Source of the DNA: an uncultured Oscillospiraceae bacterium
Lineage (GTDB): Bacteria; Bacillota; Clostridia; Oscillospirales; Oscillospiraceae
Direction: 5' to 3'
Assembly (NCBI GenBank): GCA_947168655.1
Contig: CAMVMU010000001.1
Span: 39,773-103,772, forward strand
DNA: 64,000 nt
Shown here one piece after another: positions 1 to 7,781 of the stretch. The position numbers and the translations under genes are program-made. Each line of letters opens with the position of its first letter. Positions within the stretch are counted from its first letter, which is position 1. Below the pieces are notes generated by a model. That model saw only the letters and a program-made list of their open reading frames with translations. It was not told the origin of the DNA and did no database searches.

Positions 1-834
1 ACGCCGGCAGGGTGACAGCAGATCTCCGGCTGCCAGCAGCCGTCCCAGATAGTAGACCGCCGCATCCGGGTCAGAGCCGCGGATGGATTTCTGCAATACT
101 GAGAGGAGATCATAGTGGTTGTCCCCATCTCTGTCATACCGCATCGCACTGCGCTGAGCTAACTGTAAAGCGTCTTCCCTTGTCACATATAGTGCGCCGT
201 TCCGAAGCCGTGCGGACTGATAGAGCAGTTCCACGGCGTTGATGGCCTTGCGCACATCGCCGCCGCAGGAAGAAGCAATGGCGGTCGGTACGCTATCCTC
301 CCAGGAAAAAGGCAGGCCGCTTCGTTTTCCCACGATGCGCAGCGCCCGTTCCACGGCAGGGACCGTCTCCTCCGCCGTCAGCGCCTTGAACTCAAACACG
401 GTGCTGCGGGAGAGCAGCGCATTGTAGACATAGAAATAGGGGTTCTCGGTGGTGGAAGCGATGAGAGTGATCTTGCCGTTTTCCATGAACTCCAGCAGAC
501 TCTGCTGCTGTTTTTTGTTGAAATACTGGATCTCGTCCAGATACAGCAGCACGCCGTTGGGCGCCATCATGGTGTCCACGTCGGCGATGACGCTCTTCAC
601 GTCCTGGAGGGAAGCTGTGGTGGCGTTGAGATGGTAAAGCGCCTTCTCCGTCCGTTTGGCGATAATGTTGGCAATGGTGGTCTTTCCTGTCCCGGAGGGA
701 CCGTAAAAGATCATATTGGCGGAGGTGCCGTTCTCAATCAGCCGGCGCAGCAGGGCGCCTTCGCCCAGCAGATGCTTCTGCCCCGCCACCTCATCCAGCG
801 TCTGGGGCCGGATCTCGTCTGCCAGCGGTCTCAT
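1..834 (-). CDS. rarA: Replication-associated recombination protein A, 3' end outside window
   Basis: AAA+ ATPase of the RarA/MgsA family, which acts at stalled replication forks. The frame is open from ATG at 834 to the window edge (278 codons; the family usually has about 420-440). It begins MRPLADEIRPQTLDEVAGQ, carries Walker A GPSGTGKTT at residues 45-53, a Walker B segment LYLDEIQYF near residue 110, and the sensor-1 motif ASTTENP shortly after. The start is preceded by a GGGAGGTGACC ribosome site. It is divergent from nth, sharing an intergenic promoter region. The C-terminal tetramerisation domain lies beyond base 1. The family assignment is firm; truncation is only from the window boundary. 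Confidence 0.93.
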   Translation of the reverse strand, partial: MRPLADEIRPQTLDEVAGQKHLLGEGALLRRLIENGTSANMIFYGPSGTGKTTIANIIAKRTEKALYHLNATTASLQDVKSVIADVDTMMAPNGVLLYLDEIQYFNKKQQQSLLEFMENGKITLIASTTENPYFYVYNALLSRSTVFEFKALTAEETVPAVERALRIVGKRSGLPFSWEDSVPTAIASSCGGDVRKAINAVELLYQSARLRNGALYVTREDALQLAQRSAMRYDRDGDNHYDLLSVLQKSIRGSDPDAAVYYLGRLLAAGDLLSPCRR

Positions 835-880
835 ATGGTCACCTCCCTTGCCTTCGTTTCCGCACATACATTATATTGGA

Positions 881-922
881 ATTATATCACGAATTGCATT
901 TTTCTGCAACCGCTGATATAAT
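881..922. promoter_or_regulatory. Overlapping divergent promoters for rarA and nth
   Basis: On the plus strand, TTGCAT (894-899) and TATAAT (917-922) are 17 bp apart with a TGA extension before the -10, reading toward nth. On the minus strand, TTGCAG (909-904) and TATAAT (886-881) are also 17 bp apart with the same TGA extension, reading toward rarA. The two sigma-A sites interpenetrate, so both could not be occupied fully at once. Confidence 0.7.
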
Positions 923-941
923 GAGGCCGAGGTGATGCCGA

Positions 942-1574
942 ATGAAGTCGAAAACCGACACCGTCGCTATCATAGAGCGTCTGAAAACCCTTTATCCCGA
1001 TGCGGTTTGCTCTCTTGATTACGGAAAAGACTACGAACTGCTGATCTCCGTGCGGCTGTCCGCCCAATGCACCGACGCCCGGGTCAACCTGGTGACACCG
1101 GCTCTGTTCGATCGTTACCCGACGCTGGAGGCATTTGCCGCCGCAGACGTGGACGAAGTAGGACAATACATCCACTCCTGCGGCTTCTGGCGGGCCAAGG
1201 CCCGGGACATCGTGGGCAGCGCGCAGCAGCTTTTGGAGCGCTTTGACGGCCGGGTGCCGGACAATATGGAGGATTTGCTATCCCTTCCCGGCGTTGGACG
1301 GAAGACCGCCAATCTGCTGCTGGGCGACATCTACGGCAAGGAGGGCTATGTCTGCGACACCCACTGCATCCGCATCACCGGACGACTGGGCCTAACCGAC
1401 GGCAGCAAGGACCCCTTGAAGGTGGAGCAGCAGCTCAGAGCCTGCATCCCGCCGGAGGAGTCCAACAATTTCTGCCACCGGATGGTGCTGTTCGGCCGCG
1501 ACACCTGCACCGCACGCAGCCCCCAATGCGCCGGCTGCCCGCTGCGGGACCTATGTGACAACCCTGTGGAATGA
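942..1574 (+). CDS. nth: Endonuclease III, DNA base-excision glycosylase/AP lyase
   Basis: Removes oxidised pyrimidines and cleaves the abasic site. The 210-residue protein has the usual family length. The helix-hairpin-helix LPGVGRKTAN (115-124) contains the expected catalytic lysine K121, and the catalytic aspartate is D139 in CDTH. The C-terminal 4Fe-4S loop is complete: C189, C196, C199 and C205 in the spacing C-X6-C-X2-C-X5-C. The ATG follows a GAGGTGATGCCGA ribosome site. It is followed by its own terminator, so it appears to be a single-gene unit. Confidence 0.96.
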   Translation: MKSKTDTVAIIERLKTLYPDAVCSLDYGKDYELLISVRLSAQCTDARVNLVTPALFDRYPTLEAFAAADVDEVGQYIHSCGFWRAKARDIVGSAQQLLERFDGRVPDNMEDLLSLPGVGRKTANLLLGDIYGKEGYVCDTHCIRITGRLGLTDGSKDPLKVEQQLRACIPPEESNNFCHRMVLFGRDTCTARSPQCAGCPLRDLCDNPVE

Positions 1575-1589
1575 CCAAACGTTATGATC

Positions 1590-1624
1590 CGTGTCTGCCC
1601 CAATGGGCAGGCACGTTTCTTTTT
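1590..1624 (+). terminator. Intrinsic terminator of nth
   Basis: CGTGTCTGCCC and GGGCAGGCACG pair over 11 bp (one G-T) around a CAAT loop, followed by TTTCTTTTT. Confidence 0.8.
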
Positions 1625-1671
1625 GCCTTTTCATATACTGCCATGAGAAATGACTGAGGAGGCTCTATCCC

Positions 1672-1923
1672 ATGGATCAGAAGGAAATGATCGAACGGCT
1701 GAAACGGAATCCGGCGGCGGTGCAAGCCCTGTTGAACTCGCCGGATGGCCAGGCGCTGATGCGCATGCTGCAGGGGCAGGACAGCGGGCAGACGCTGGAT
1801 CGGGCCGCGGCCCAGGCGTCCGGCGGCAACACCGCCCAGATGACGCAGATGCTGAAAAACGTTATGTCCACACCGGGCGGCGCCCAGCTCATCAGGCGTA
1901 TTGCCCAAAGCCTGCAAAAATAA
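1672..1923 (+). CDS. Small hypothetical protein, 83 residues
   Basis: I do not recognise a function. The ATG follows a TGAGGAGG ribosome site. The protein is helical and Gln/Met-rich, contains the phrase NSPDGQALMRML, and has no signal peptide, membrane segment or metal motif. It is first of three tightly packed small genes (18-bp gap to the next; the second and third overlap), so the three are very probably co-transcribed and functionally linked. Proteins of this look occur in spore-forming Clostridia, but a sporulation role is only a guess. Confidence 0.75.
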   Translation: MDQKEMIERLKRNPAAVQALLNSPDGQALMRMLQGQDSGQTLDRAAAQASGGNTAQMTQMLKNVMSTPGGAQLIRRIAQSLQK

Positions 1924-1941
1924 CGGAGGGAGGAGATCACC

Positions 1942-2313
1942 GTGGCCGAACTGGAGGATAGACTGAACGCGCTGCTGTCCGATCCGGACAGCATGGCGCA
2001 GGTCATGCAGATGGCCCAGCAGCTCTCGGCCACCATGGGACAGGATACTCCGCAGGAGTCCTCCCCTCCCCCTCCGCCTTCGCCCGGCGCGTCCCCCATG
2101 ATGGACGGGCTGGATCCCAAGCTGTTGACGCGGCTGCTGCCTTTGGTGAAGGAATACAGCCAGAGCAACAGCCGAACCATGCAGCTGCTGATGGCATTAA
2201 AGCCCTTCCTCAAACCGGAAAAGCAGGAGAAGGTTGCCCGGGCGGCTCAGCTCTCTCACTTGATCCACATCGGAAAGAAATTCCTGCTGGAGCGGAGGGA
2301 CGGACATGTATAA
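1942..2313 (+). CDS. Small hypothetical protein with proline-rich linker, 123 residues
   Basis: GTG start after the strong ribosome site GGAGGGAGGAGA. The N-terminal 35 residues are helical (MAELEDRLNALLSDPDSMAQ), resembling the upstream small protein in style, and are followed by a poly-proline stretch (residues 42-49) and a basic helical C-terminus. No known domain is recognised. Its last 8 bases overlap the next gene, indicating translational coupling. Function unknown. Confidence 0.75.
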   Translation: MAELEDRLNALLSDPDSMAQVMQMAQQLSATMGQDTPQESSPPPPPSPGASPMMDGLDPKLLTRLLPLVKEYSQSNSRTMQLLMALKPFLKPEKQEKVARAAQLSHLIHIGKKFLLERRDGHV

Positions 2314-2659
2314 CCGCTATATCCGAGACGACTACGGGCGCTATGAACGAGTGCCACAATTTGACACGCCGCCTGCCTCGTCTCCCCCTCCTTTCACACC
2401 TCCCCCTTCTCCCGCTCCTCCTCCGCCGCCGCACCGAAGGCCAGAGGATTCCGTTCCTCCCCCGCCCATTTACGAACCCCTTCAGCCGCCCAAACCGAAG
2501 CTGCCGGATCTCCGGTTCTTTGATCAGCTGTTGGATAAGCTGCACCTGGGCGACATGGACTCCGGGGATTTGCTGCTGCTTTTGATCCTCTTTCTTCTTT
2601 TCCGTCAGGAAGCCGACGAGGAGGTGCTGATCGCGCTGGGACTGCTTCTGATTCTTTAG
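2306..2659 (+). CDS. Small hypothetical protein: proline-rich with hydrophobic C-terminal hairpin, 117 residues
   Basis: The ATG overlaps the upstream stop region and lies after a GGAGGGACGGAC ribosome site. Residues 1-20 are charged/aromatic (MYNRYIRDDYGRYERVPQFD), residues 21-65 are proline-rich, and the C-terminus has two Leu/Ile-rich runs, GDLLLLLILFLLF and VLIALGLLLIL, split by a charged QEADEE turn. That is a membrane-hairpin-like or self-associating tail. Function unknown; third gene of the small-gene operon. Confidence 0.75.
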   Translation: MYNRYIRDDYGRYERVPQFDTPPASSPPPFTPPPSPAPPPPPHRRPEDSVPPPPIYEPLQPPKPKLPDLRFFDQLLDKLHLGDMDSGDLLLLLILFLLFRQEADEEVLIALGLLLIL

Positions 2660-2719
2660 GTGCACAGCTCTTCTCCTTCCGGCATAAGCTGGAGCGTAAA
2701 CCAAAGGAGGAATACGACA

Positions 2720-2944
2720 ATGGATCAGGATTCAGTCATTATGCAGGGACGTGTGCTGCGGGTGCAGCGTGACAGTCTGTTGGTGCGAGACTGTCGCACC
2801 GGGCAGAACGTGCAGGTCAACACAAATCGCGCCAGGCGGTTTCGGATGGGTCAGCGCGTCATCATCCAATACAGCGGCGCCATGACCATGAGCATCCCGC
2901 CACAGATCAGCGCCGAGGAGATCATCCCCGCCGCCAGATGCTGA
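2720..2944 (+). CDS. Small hypothetical protein, OB-fold-like, 74 residues
   Basis: The ATG at 2720 is chosen because AAAGGAGGAATACGACA precedes it; an earlier in-frame GTG at 2660 has no ribosome site. The sequence has alternating beta-strand patterns (QGRVLRVQRDSLLVRDCRTG, then QRVIIQYSGAMTM) consistent with a small beta-barrel, but no specific family is recognised. It follows the small-gene operon by 60 bp and is ended by a clear terminator. Confidence 0.75.
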   Translation: MDQDSVIMQGRVLRVQRDSLLVRDCRTGQNVQVNTNRARRFRMGQRVIIQYSGAMTMSIPPQISAEEIIPAARC

Positions 2945-2978
2945 GTGATCAGCAACCAGGGTCTTTTAACAAAATAGC

Positions 2979-3013
2979 AAAGGCAGACCGGCCGGTCTGC
3001 CTTTGTTGTTTTT
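2979..3013 (+). terminator. Intrinsic terminator after small-gene cluster
   Basis: AAAGGCAGACC and GGTCTGCCTTT pair perfectly around GGCC, followed by GTTGTTTTT. It separates this unit from the convergent ferredoxin-like gene. Confidence 0.85.
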
Positions 3014-3023
3014 GCTGGTTGGT

Positions 3024-3725
3024 TTAATCCAGGATCCTGCCATCCCTTGAAATCGTTACGACTTGCCAGGGAATGAACTTGCCGCTGTTGCGAAGCGCCG
3101 TCTCCGCTGCCCGCTGCAATCCGCCGCAGCAGGGCACCTCCATACGGACGACGGTCACGCTTTTCACGTCATTATCCCGGATGATCTCCGTCAGCTTCTG
3201 GGAATAATCTACCGCATCCAGCTTGGGACAACCGATCAGGGTGATCTTGCCCTTCATGAAGGCTTCGTGCATATTGGCATAGGCGTATGCGGTGCAATCC
3301 GCCGCGATCAGCAGCCTTGCGCCATGAAAAAAGGGCGCTTGGGTGGGAAGAAGCTTGATCTGACAAGGCCACTGGTTCAGCCGGGACACAGGGCCGAAAC
3401 TCCCTTGCGCCGCCGTGTTCTTATCGTCCCTGTTCAGATCCATCATTCGGGAGCCGGGGCATCCGCCTGCGCGGCGGGGCTCCGTTTTTTTCACCTGGCT
3501 GGCTTTTACCGCCGCCTCATCATAGGCAGGCGCCTCTCGCTCTTCAAAAGAGATGGCTCCAGTGGGACAGGCTGGCAGACAATCGCCAAAGCCGTCACAG
3601 AAGTTTTCTCTCACCAGCTTCGCCTTGCCGTCAACAATGTCGATCGCCCCCTCATGGCATGCGCCGGCACACAGACCGCAGCCGGTGCACTTTTCCTCAT
3701 CAATGCGGATGATTTTGCGAACCAT
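3024..3725 (-). CDS. Ferredoxin-type 4Fe-4S protein with cysteine-containing C-terminal domain
   Basis: 233 residues. The N-terminus is a ferredoxin fold: C13-X2-C16-X2-C19-X3-C23, then C43, C49 and C53. The second half reads CDGFGDCLPAC, with glycine where the middle cysteine of the usual C-X2-C-X2-C sits, so only seven cluster cysteines are present. The remainder (about 90-233) has further cysteines in ADCTAY, GCPKLD and EVPCCGGL. This architecture recurs in anaerobes as an electron-transfer protein of unknown partner. It stands alone between a terminator and the MATE gene. Function beyond electron transfer is not assigned. Confidence 0.8.
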   Translation of the reverse strand: MVRKIIRIDEEKCTGCGLCAGACHEGAIDIVDGKAKLVRENFCDGFGDCLPACPTGAISFEEREAPAYDEAAVKASQVKKTEPRRAGGCPGSRMMDLNRDDKNTAAQGSFGPVSRLNQWPCQIKLLPTQAPFFHGARLLIAADCTAYAYANMHEAFMKGKITLIGCPKLDAVDYSQKLTEIIRDNDVKSVTVVRMEVPCCGGLQRAAETALRNSGKFIPWQVVTISRDGRILD

Positions 3726-3812
3726 ATCATAGCCTCCCTTGTATTTTTGCCGGAATTGCCCTGCAGTTCCAACAAATCATAAGCAGTTGTAACCACGTTT
3801 TGAAAAAATGTG

Positions 3813-5177
3813 CTATTTATCCAGGATCAGTCTGCTGCGGTCCATCCACTTGCCCTTGCGGTAGTAGATCAGGATCGCCAGACCGGTGATCACCCAGGAA
3901 ACAGCGTAGCAGTAGCAGAGGATGGGCAGGGTGTGGAACCATTGGAACACGGTGAGGATCCAGATGATGCGGAACAGACAGACGCCGAGGCCGATAATAA
4001 TCACCGGACGCACCGCATCGCCCGCCCCGCGGAGCACCGCCGAGAGCACCTCGATCAGCGTCCACGTGAAGTAGAAGGGCACGAAATAGGTCATCATCTC
4101 ATAGGTGGTATCGATGACGGCCTGATCCTTCGTGAGGATATGCAGCAGGGGCCGCCCCGCCAGCATGATCAGGGCGCTGAGACCTACGGCGATGCTGAAA
4201 GACAGGATCATGCCCTGCCGGACGCAGAGCTTGACACGGTCGTGCTTCCGTGCGCCCAGATTCTGCCCCACAAAGCTCGTGATAGCCGCGCCCAGTGCGT
4301 TGCTGACCGCCCAGAAAATACCGTCCGTCTTGGAGGTCATGGCCCAGGAGGCTACCACCACCGTGCCCAGGGAGTTCACGCCGATCTGCACGATCATATT
4401 GGATACGCCGTACATGGCGTTCTGCACTCCGGAGGGCAGACCCAGCCGGAACATGTTTCTGAGATACACGCCCCGGAGCTTCAGCTCCTTCAAGCTGAGA
4501 CGGTAATCCTCCTTTGTGCGCATGAGCTTCACCGTCAGAAGAGCCATGTTGACCACCTGGGCCGCCACCGTGGCAACGGCGACGCCGGCGATGCCCCAGT
4601 GAAACACCACCACAAACAGAGTGTCCAGCAGGATGTTCGTCACGCAGCCCACCACCATGAAGAGGAAGGGGCTCACGGAGTCGCCCACGGAGCGGAGCAT
4701 GTTGGACTCCATGTTCAAAACCAGAATAAAGGGCACGCCGATAAAATAAATCCGCAGATAGAGGACCGATGCCTGGAGGGTATCCTCCGGCGTGCGGAGC
4801 AAGTGGAGCATGGTAGGGGCTGCCACAATGCCCAATGCCATCAGCACCAGACCCAGCAGGGTGAAAACGGCAATGGCATTGCCGGCAGCCACGGGGACGT
4901 CCTCCCTGCGCCCCGCCCCGTAGATCTGTGCGATGACCACCGAGGCGCCCGCCGTGGTGGCCACAAAGAAGCCGATGAGCACGTTGATGATCTGGGCGGA
5001 GCTGCCGCCCACGGCGGCCAGGGCGATGGTGCCCACAAAGCGACCCACGATAAGCCCGTCCACCGCGTTATAGAGCTGCTGGATACAGGTGCCTGCCGCG
5101 ATGGGCAGGAAGAACAGCAGCAGCTGCTGCCATACCACGCCCTCGGTCAAATCTCGATTGGAAAGCTGTTTCTTCAT
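3813..5177 (-). CDS. MATE-family efflux transporter
   Basis: 454 residues with about twelve hydrophobic segments in two homologous halves, as expected for cation-coupled multidrug/metabolite exporters of the MatE family. The N-terminus reads LLLFFLPIAAGTCIQQLYNAVDGLIVGRFVG, cut here for length into its typical MatE pattern (helix 1, then NAVDGLIVG). It lies 24 bp downstream of the cytidylate-kinase-like gene on the same strand, so the two are probably co-transcribed. The substrate cannot be read from sequence. Confidence 0.88.
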   Translation of the reverse strand: MKKQLSNRDLTEGVVWQQLLLFFLPIAAGTCIQQLYNAVDGLIVGRFVGTIALAAVGGSSAQIINVLIGFFVATTAGASVVIAQIYGAGRREDVPVAAGNAIAVFTLLGLVLMALGIVAAPTMLHLLRTPEDTLQASVLYLRIYFIGVPFILVLNMESNMLRSVGDSVSPFLFMVVGCVTNILLDTLFVVVFHWGIAGVAVATVAAQVVNMALLTVKLMRTKEDYRLSLKELKLRGVYLRNMFRLGLPSGVQNAMYGVSNMIVQIGVNSLGTVVVASWAMTSKTDGIFWAVSNALGAAITSFVGQNLGARKHDRVKLCVRQGMILSFSIAVGLSALIMLAGRPLLHILTKDQAVIDTTYEMMTYFVPFYFTWTLIEVLSAVLRGAGDAVRPVIIIGLGVCLFRIIWILTVFQWFHTLPILCYCYAVSWVITGLAILIYYRKGKWMDRSRLILDK

Positions 5178-5201
5178 ATATCTGCCTCGAAAAAAAGGTT
5201 G

Positions 5202-5825
5202 TTACGCTTCAAACCAATGCGCGGCAAATTCCGCCACAGCGGAGGTCAGTTTCTTGATCTCCCAATGGGCGGCATTCACCGTCAGGTCGAACATGCTGCT
5301 GTCCCCCCGGGTCTTGCCGGTCAGGATCTCCCTGGTCTGGGCGCGGTTTCTGTCGATGCGGCGGATGTTTCGGAGGATCTCTTTCTCCGTCAGGCGCTCT
5401 GACTTGGGCTTCTTCTCCTCGTGGGACATGCAGCGCGCCAGGCGGGCCTGCAGATCGGCACAGACGTACACCCGGAACGGATGGTACTCATGCAGTATTA
5501 CGTCGGCGTCCCGTCCAACGATGACGCAGTCATTGCCTGCCTCGGCAATTGCCCGGATGATTTCGCCCTGCCGCCGGAGCAGTTGAGTCCGTGCATCGTG
5601 GTCAAAGCCGAGATGGGAAAAACTGTTTTTATACGTCAGCTGTACGTTGTGCCAGCCGTGGTGGCTCAGGGAAAACCGGACGTCCTCCGGGCTCATGCCC
5701 CGCTCCTGCGCCAGGGTCTCGATGATCTCCTTGTCATAATAGTCCCAGCCCAGCAGGTCGGAGAGCCGTTTGCCCAGCTCTCTGCCGCCGCTGCCAAACT
5801 GTCTGCTGATGGTAATGATTCGCAT
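5202..5825 (-). CDS. Cytidylate-kinase-like protein
   Basis: 207 residues; the P-loop-like segment SRQFGSGGRELGKRLS is at 7-22, followed by DYYDKEII and a central IVGRDAD motif. This matches the cytidylate kinase-like family (Cytidylate_kin2), which is distinct from housekeeping Cmk; its true substrate in Clostridia is not established. It is directly upstream of the MATE gene (24 bp), a pairing seen often enough to suggest an operon. Confidence 0.82.
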   Translation of the reverse strand: MRIITISRQFGSGGRELGKRLSDLLGWDYYDKEIIETLAQERGMSPEDVRFSLSHHGWHNVQLTYKNSFSHLGFDHDARTQLLRRQGEIIRAIAEAGNDCVIVGRDADVILHEYHPFRVYVCADLQARLARCMSHEEKKPKSERLTEKEILRNIRRIDRNRAQTREILTGKTRGDSSMFDLTVNAAHWEIKKLTSAVAEFAAHWFEA

Positions 5826-5958
5826 CTGAGATTACCTGCTCTTCCTGTCAGAATGGGGTCCGCGTTTCTATCACGATTTATCAAAATACCACTGTTTCAG
5901 GACTTTGTCAACTTATGGAGAAAAGAACACAGCCACCTTTTCTCATCTCACTTGTCAT

Positions 5959-5995
5959 AAAAAAGAATGACCTGTCAACAGACAGGTCATTCTTT
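5959..5995 (-). terminator. Intrinsic terminator directly after tRNA-Gln
   Basis: On the minus strand AAAGAATGACCTGTC and GACAGGTCATTCTTT pair around TGTT and continue into a U run. The stem starts right after the tRNA CCA end. Confidence 0.88.
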
Positions 5996-6069
5996 TGGCA
6001 GCGGGAGAAGGATTCGAACCCTCACATACGGAGTCAGAGTCCGCTGTGCTACCTTTACACAATCCCGCT
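5996..6069 (-). tRNA. tRNA-Gln (anticodon CUG)
   Basis: 74 bases on the minus strand with acceptor arms AGCGGGA and TCCCGCT, discriminator G and an encoded CCA. The T arm reads GAGGGTTCGAATCCTTC. The anticodon loop is CTCTGAC between GCGGA and TCCGT, giving anticodon CUG for the glutamine codon CAG. The tRNA is isolated, with a terminator immediately downstream. Confidence 0.96.
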
Positions 6070-6191
6070 GTGTTCCTGACGAACAAAGATTATTATACAG
6101 ATTCCACGGCGTTTGTCAACAGTTTTTTTCACACAAGCGGAAATAATCCCGGCCCGCCCGGGCGGACGGGTCGGGAGGTTATCCTAAGACG

Positions 6192-6746
6192 TTATTTCCT
6201 GTCGAACAGCTTTTGCGCCGGAACGATCAGCACCGCGCAGATCGCCACGGCCAGGATCGTGTTGGGCACCATGTAGGTGCCGTTATAGAGCAGTGAGTAC
6301 AGGGCAGGGGTCATATTCTTGATGCCCATGAACTCATCCGGCATGTACTGGGCGTAAACGGTGACGCCGCTGATAAAGTGGATCACGAAGCGGGCCAGGC
6401 AGCCGATGAGAGCAGCCACAGGCAGCAGCTTGTACTTCCGGCGCAGGATGCCGGCCAGGCCCACCGCGGCATAGGCCACAGAATAGTCGAAGATGATGGA
6501 AACCCAGCTGATGGAGCCGTGGCTGCCGATAAAGTACTTCAGCGTACCGAAGGCAAGACCGGCCAGCACGCCCCAGCCGCAGCCCCAGCGGACGGCGAAC
6601 ACGATCAGCGGGATCATCACCAGATCAATGGAGCCGCCGAACCCGCCAAAGGTCAGGCCGATGGGAATTTTCAGATAGCTCAATGCAATGGACAGGGCGA
6701 TACATACGCCGGCCTCCGCCAGCATCAGGGTCTTTTTGTCTTTCAT
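6192..6746 (-). CDS. thiT: Thiamine ECF transporter S component
   Basis: Substrate-binding integral membrane subunit of an energy-coupling-factor importer for thiamine. The 184 residues form about six membrane segments. It has the ThiT-typical stretches GGFGGSIDLVMIPL and WGVLAGLAFGTLKYF. The upstream TPP riboswitch independently supports the substrate. The shared ECF module (EcfA, EcfA', EcfT) is not in this window, as usual for group II ECF transporters. The ATG follows AAAGGAC. A GC-rich inverted repeat without a clear U tract (about 6150-6181) follows the gene. Confidence 0.95.
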   Translation of the reverse strand: MKDKKTLMLAEAGVCIALSIALSYLKIPIGLTFGGFGGSIDLVMIPLIVFAVRWGCGWGVLAGLAFGTLKYFIGSHGSISWVSIIFDYSVAYAAVGLAGILRRKYKLLPVAALIGCLARFVIHFISGVTVYAQYMPDEFMGIKNMTPALYSLLYNGTYMVPNTILAVAICAVLIVPAQKLFDRK

Positions 6747-6766
6747 CGTTCAATAGTCCTTTCCAC

Positions 6767-6795
6767 AAAAAAATACCTCACGGCGGGCCGTGGGG
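6767..6795 (-). terminator. Riboswitch-controlled terminator upstream of thiT
   Basis: On the minus strand CCCCACGG and CCGTGAGG pair around CCCG, followed by TATTTTTTTG. It lies between the TPP aptamer and the thiT start, so it is the likely expression platform (transcription stops when TPP is bound). Confidence 0.75.
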
Positions 6796-6823
6796 CGTGG
6801 AAATGCGGTATAAATGATGGTAT

Positions 6824-6914
6824 CGCATTCCTACGCCGGCATTACCCGGATCAGGTTCGAGGGTCGCAGCGGCTCTACGCTGCGTCTCAGCCGGCTTGCG
6901 CCAGCGCCCCTTGG
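6824..6914 (-). promoter_or_regulatory. TPP riboswitch (thi box)
   Basis: On the minus strand the two hallmark segments are present: GGCTGAGA (ending about 6885) and ACCTGATCCGGGTAATGCCG (6857-6838 region), followed by GCGTAGGAATGC. An apical stem GCAGCG/CGCTGC lies between them. The spacing and motifs match the TPP aptamer. It sits between a sigma-A promoter and thiT. Confidence 0.96.
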
Positions 6915-6925
6915 ATTGTGAGATC

Positions 6926-6954
6926 ATTGTATCACCGGTGCGATACCATGTCAA
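6926..6954 (-). promoter_or_regulatory. Promoter of the thiT transcript
   Basis: TTGACA (6954-6949) and TACAAT (6931-6926) with a 17-bp spacer and TGA before the -10, placed just upstream of the TPP aptamer. Confidence 0.8.
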
Positions 6955-6987
6955 GGCGCAGAATCCGTGAATCGCGGGATACGCCGG

Positions 6988-7746
6988 CTATCGCAGTTTG
7001 AAGAAGCGCAGAATCTGCGCAATCGCAAGATCCATATTTCTGGGGTCAATGAATCTGTGGTCTGCCGTCTCAAAGGGGATCAACTCAATGCAGTATTCGT
7101 CGGCAAAGGCGCTGACCTCGTCAAATGGCACAATCTCGTCCTTCACACCGTGCAGGATCAGCATGTCGTCGGCATAATCAAGATAGTCCCGCTTCCGGAT
7201 GTCGTCTGCCTTCAGTTCCTCCAAAAAGTCCGACGTGATCTCCACCTTGCGGTCAAAACCCACCAGGGCCGGCTTGCCCTTGTTCAGCTTGTCAATGGCG
7301 TCCGGATCCAGAATTGTCTTTGTCAGGACCTCATACATGGGAACCGCGGGACAGCGCAGCGCCAGCCGTTCAAAGGGATTGCCGTGGATCGCCAGATAGC
7401 GCAAAAACAGATACCCGCCGAAGCTTGTGGCATAGCCCAGCAGCCGCTCCGGGGTCCAGGCTTGCTCAATGTGTTCCAGTACCAGGCGCAGATAGCTATC
7501 GCAGGCGTCCAGCGTGATCTTTTTCAAGGCGTCATCGCCATGGCCCGGCCAGTTGAAGCAGAGAACCAACACGCTTTTGTTTTTTTCCAATACGCGGCCG
7601 GCAAAGCGCTCCACTGCTTTGTTGTCCTTGTGGCCTCCGAATCCGTGGCCACACAGGATCACTGTCCGGGGCGTTTTCCAATCGTCGTAATATGCCTTGC
7701 AGCGGATGCTCAACTTTTCGGCGTTGATCGTGAAATACTTTTCCAT
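6988..7746 (-). CDS. Alpha/beta hydrolase family protein
   Basis: 252 residues with an alpha/beta-hydrolase order: oxyanion region GHGFGGHKDN, nucleophile elbow ATSFGGY (serine in place of the centre of the usual G-X-S-X-G, with alanine at the first position), acid in HGVKDEIVP, and the histidine in ADHRFI. Its substrate is unknown. It begins 35 bp after the cardiolipin synthase gene on the same strand, so both may be one transcript. Confidence 0.8.
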   Translation of the reverse strand: MEKYFTINAEKLSIRCKAYYDDWKTPRTVILCGHGFGGHKDNKAVERFAGRVLEKNKSVLVLCFNWPGHGDDALKKITLDACDSYLRLVLEHIEQAWTPERLLGYATSFGGYLFLRYLAIHGNPFERLALRCPAVPMYEVLTKTILDPDAIDKLNKGKPALVGFDRKVEITSDFLEELKADDIRKRDYLDYADDMLILHGVKDEIVPFDEVSAFADEYCIELIPFETADHRFIDPRNMDLAIAQILRFFKLR

Positions 7747-7781
7747 GAATCGTTGAATTCTCTCTGTTATTATCTTCGGGT

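Noticed and set aside
3810..5402. 530-codon open frame antisense to the MATE and cytidylate-kinase-like genes
   Set aside because: His/Gln-rich shadow crossing two real genes on the opposite strand.
6150..6181. Terminator of thiT
   Set aside because: A GC-rich inverted repeat exists but there is no U tract; left as a remark only.
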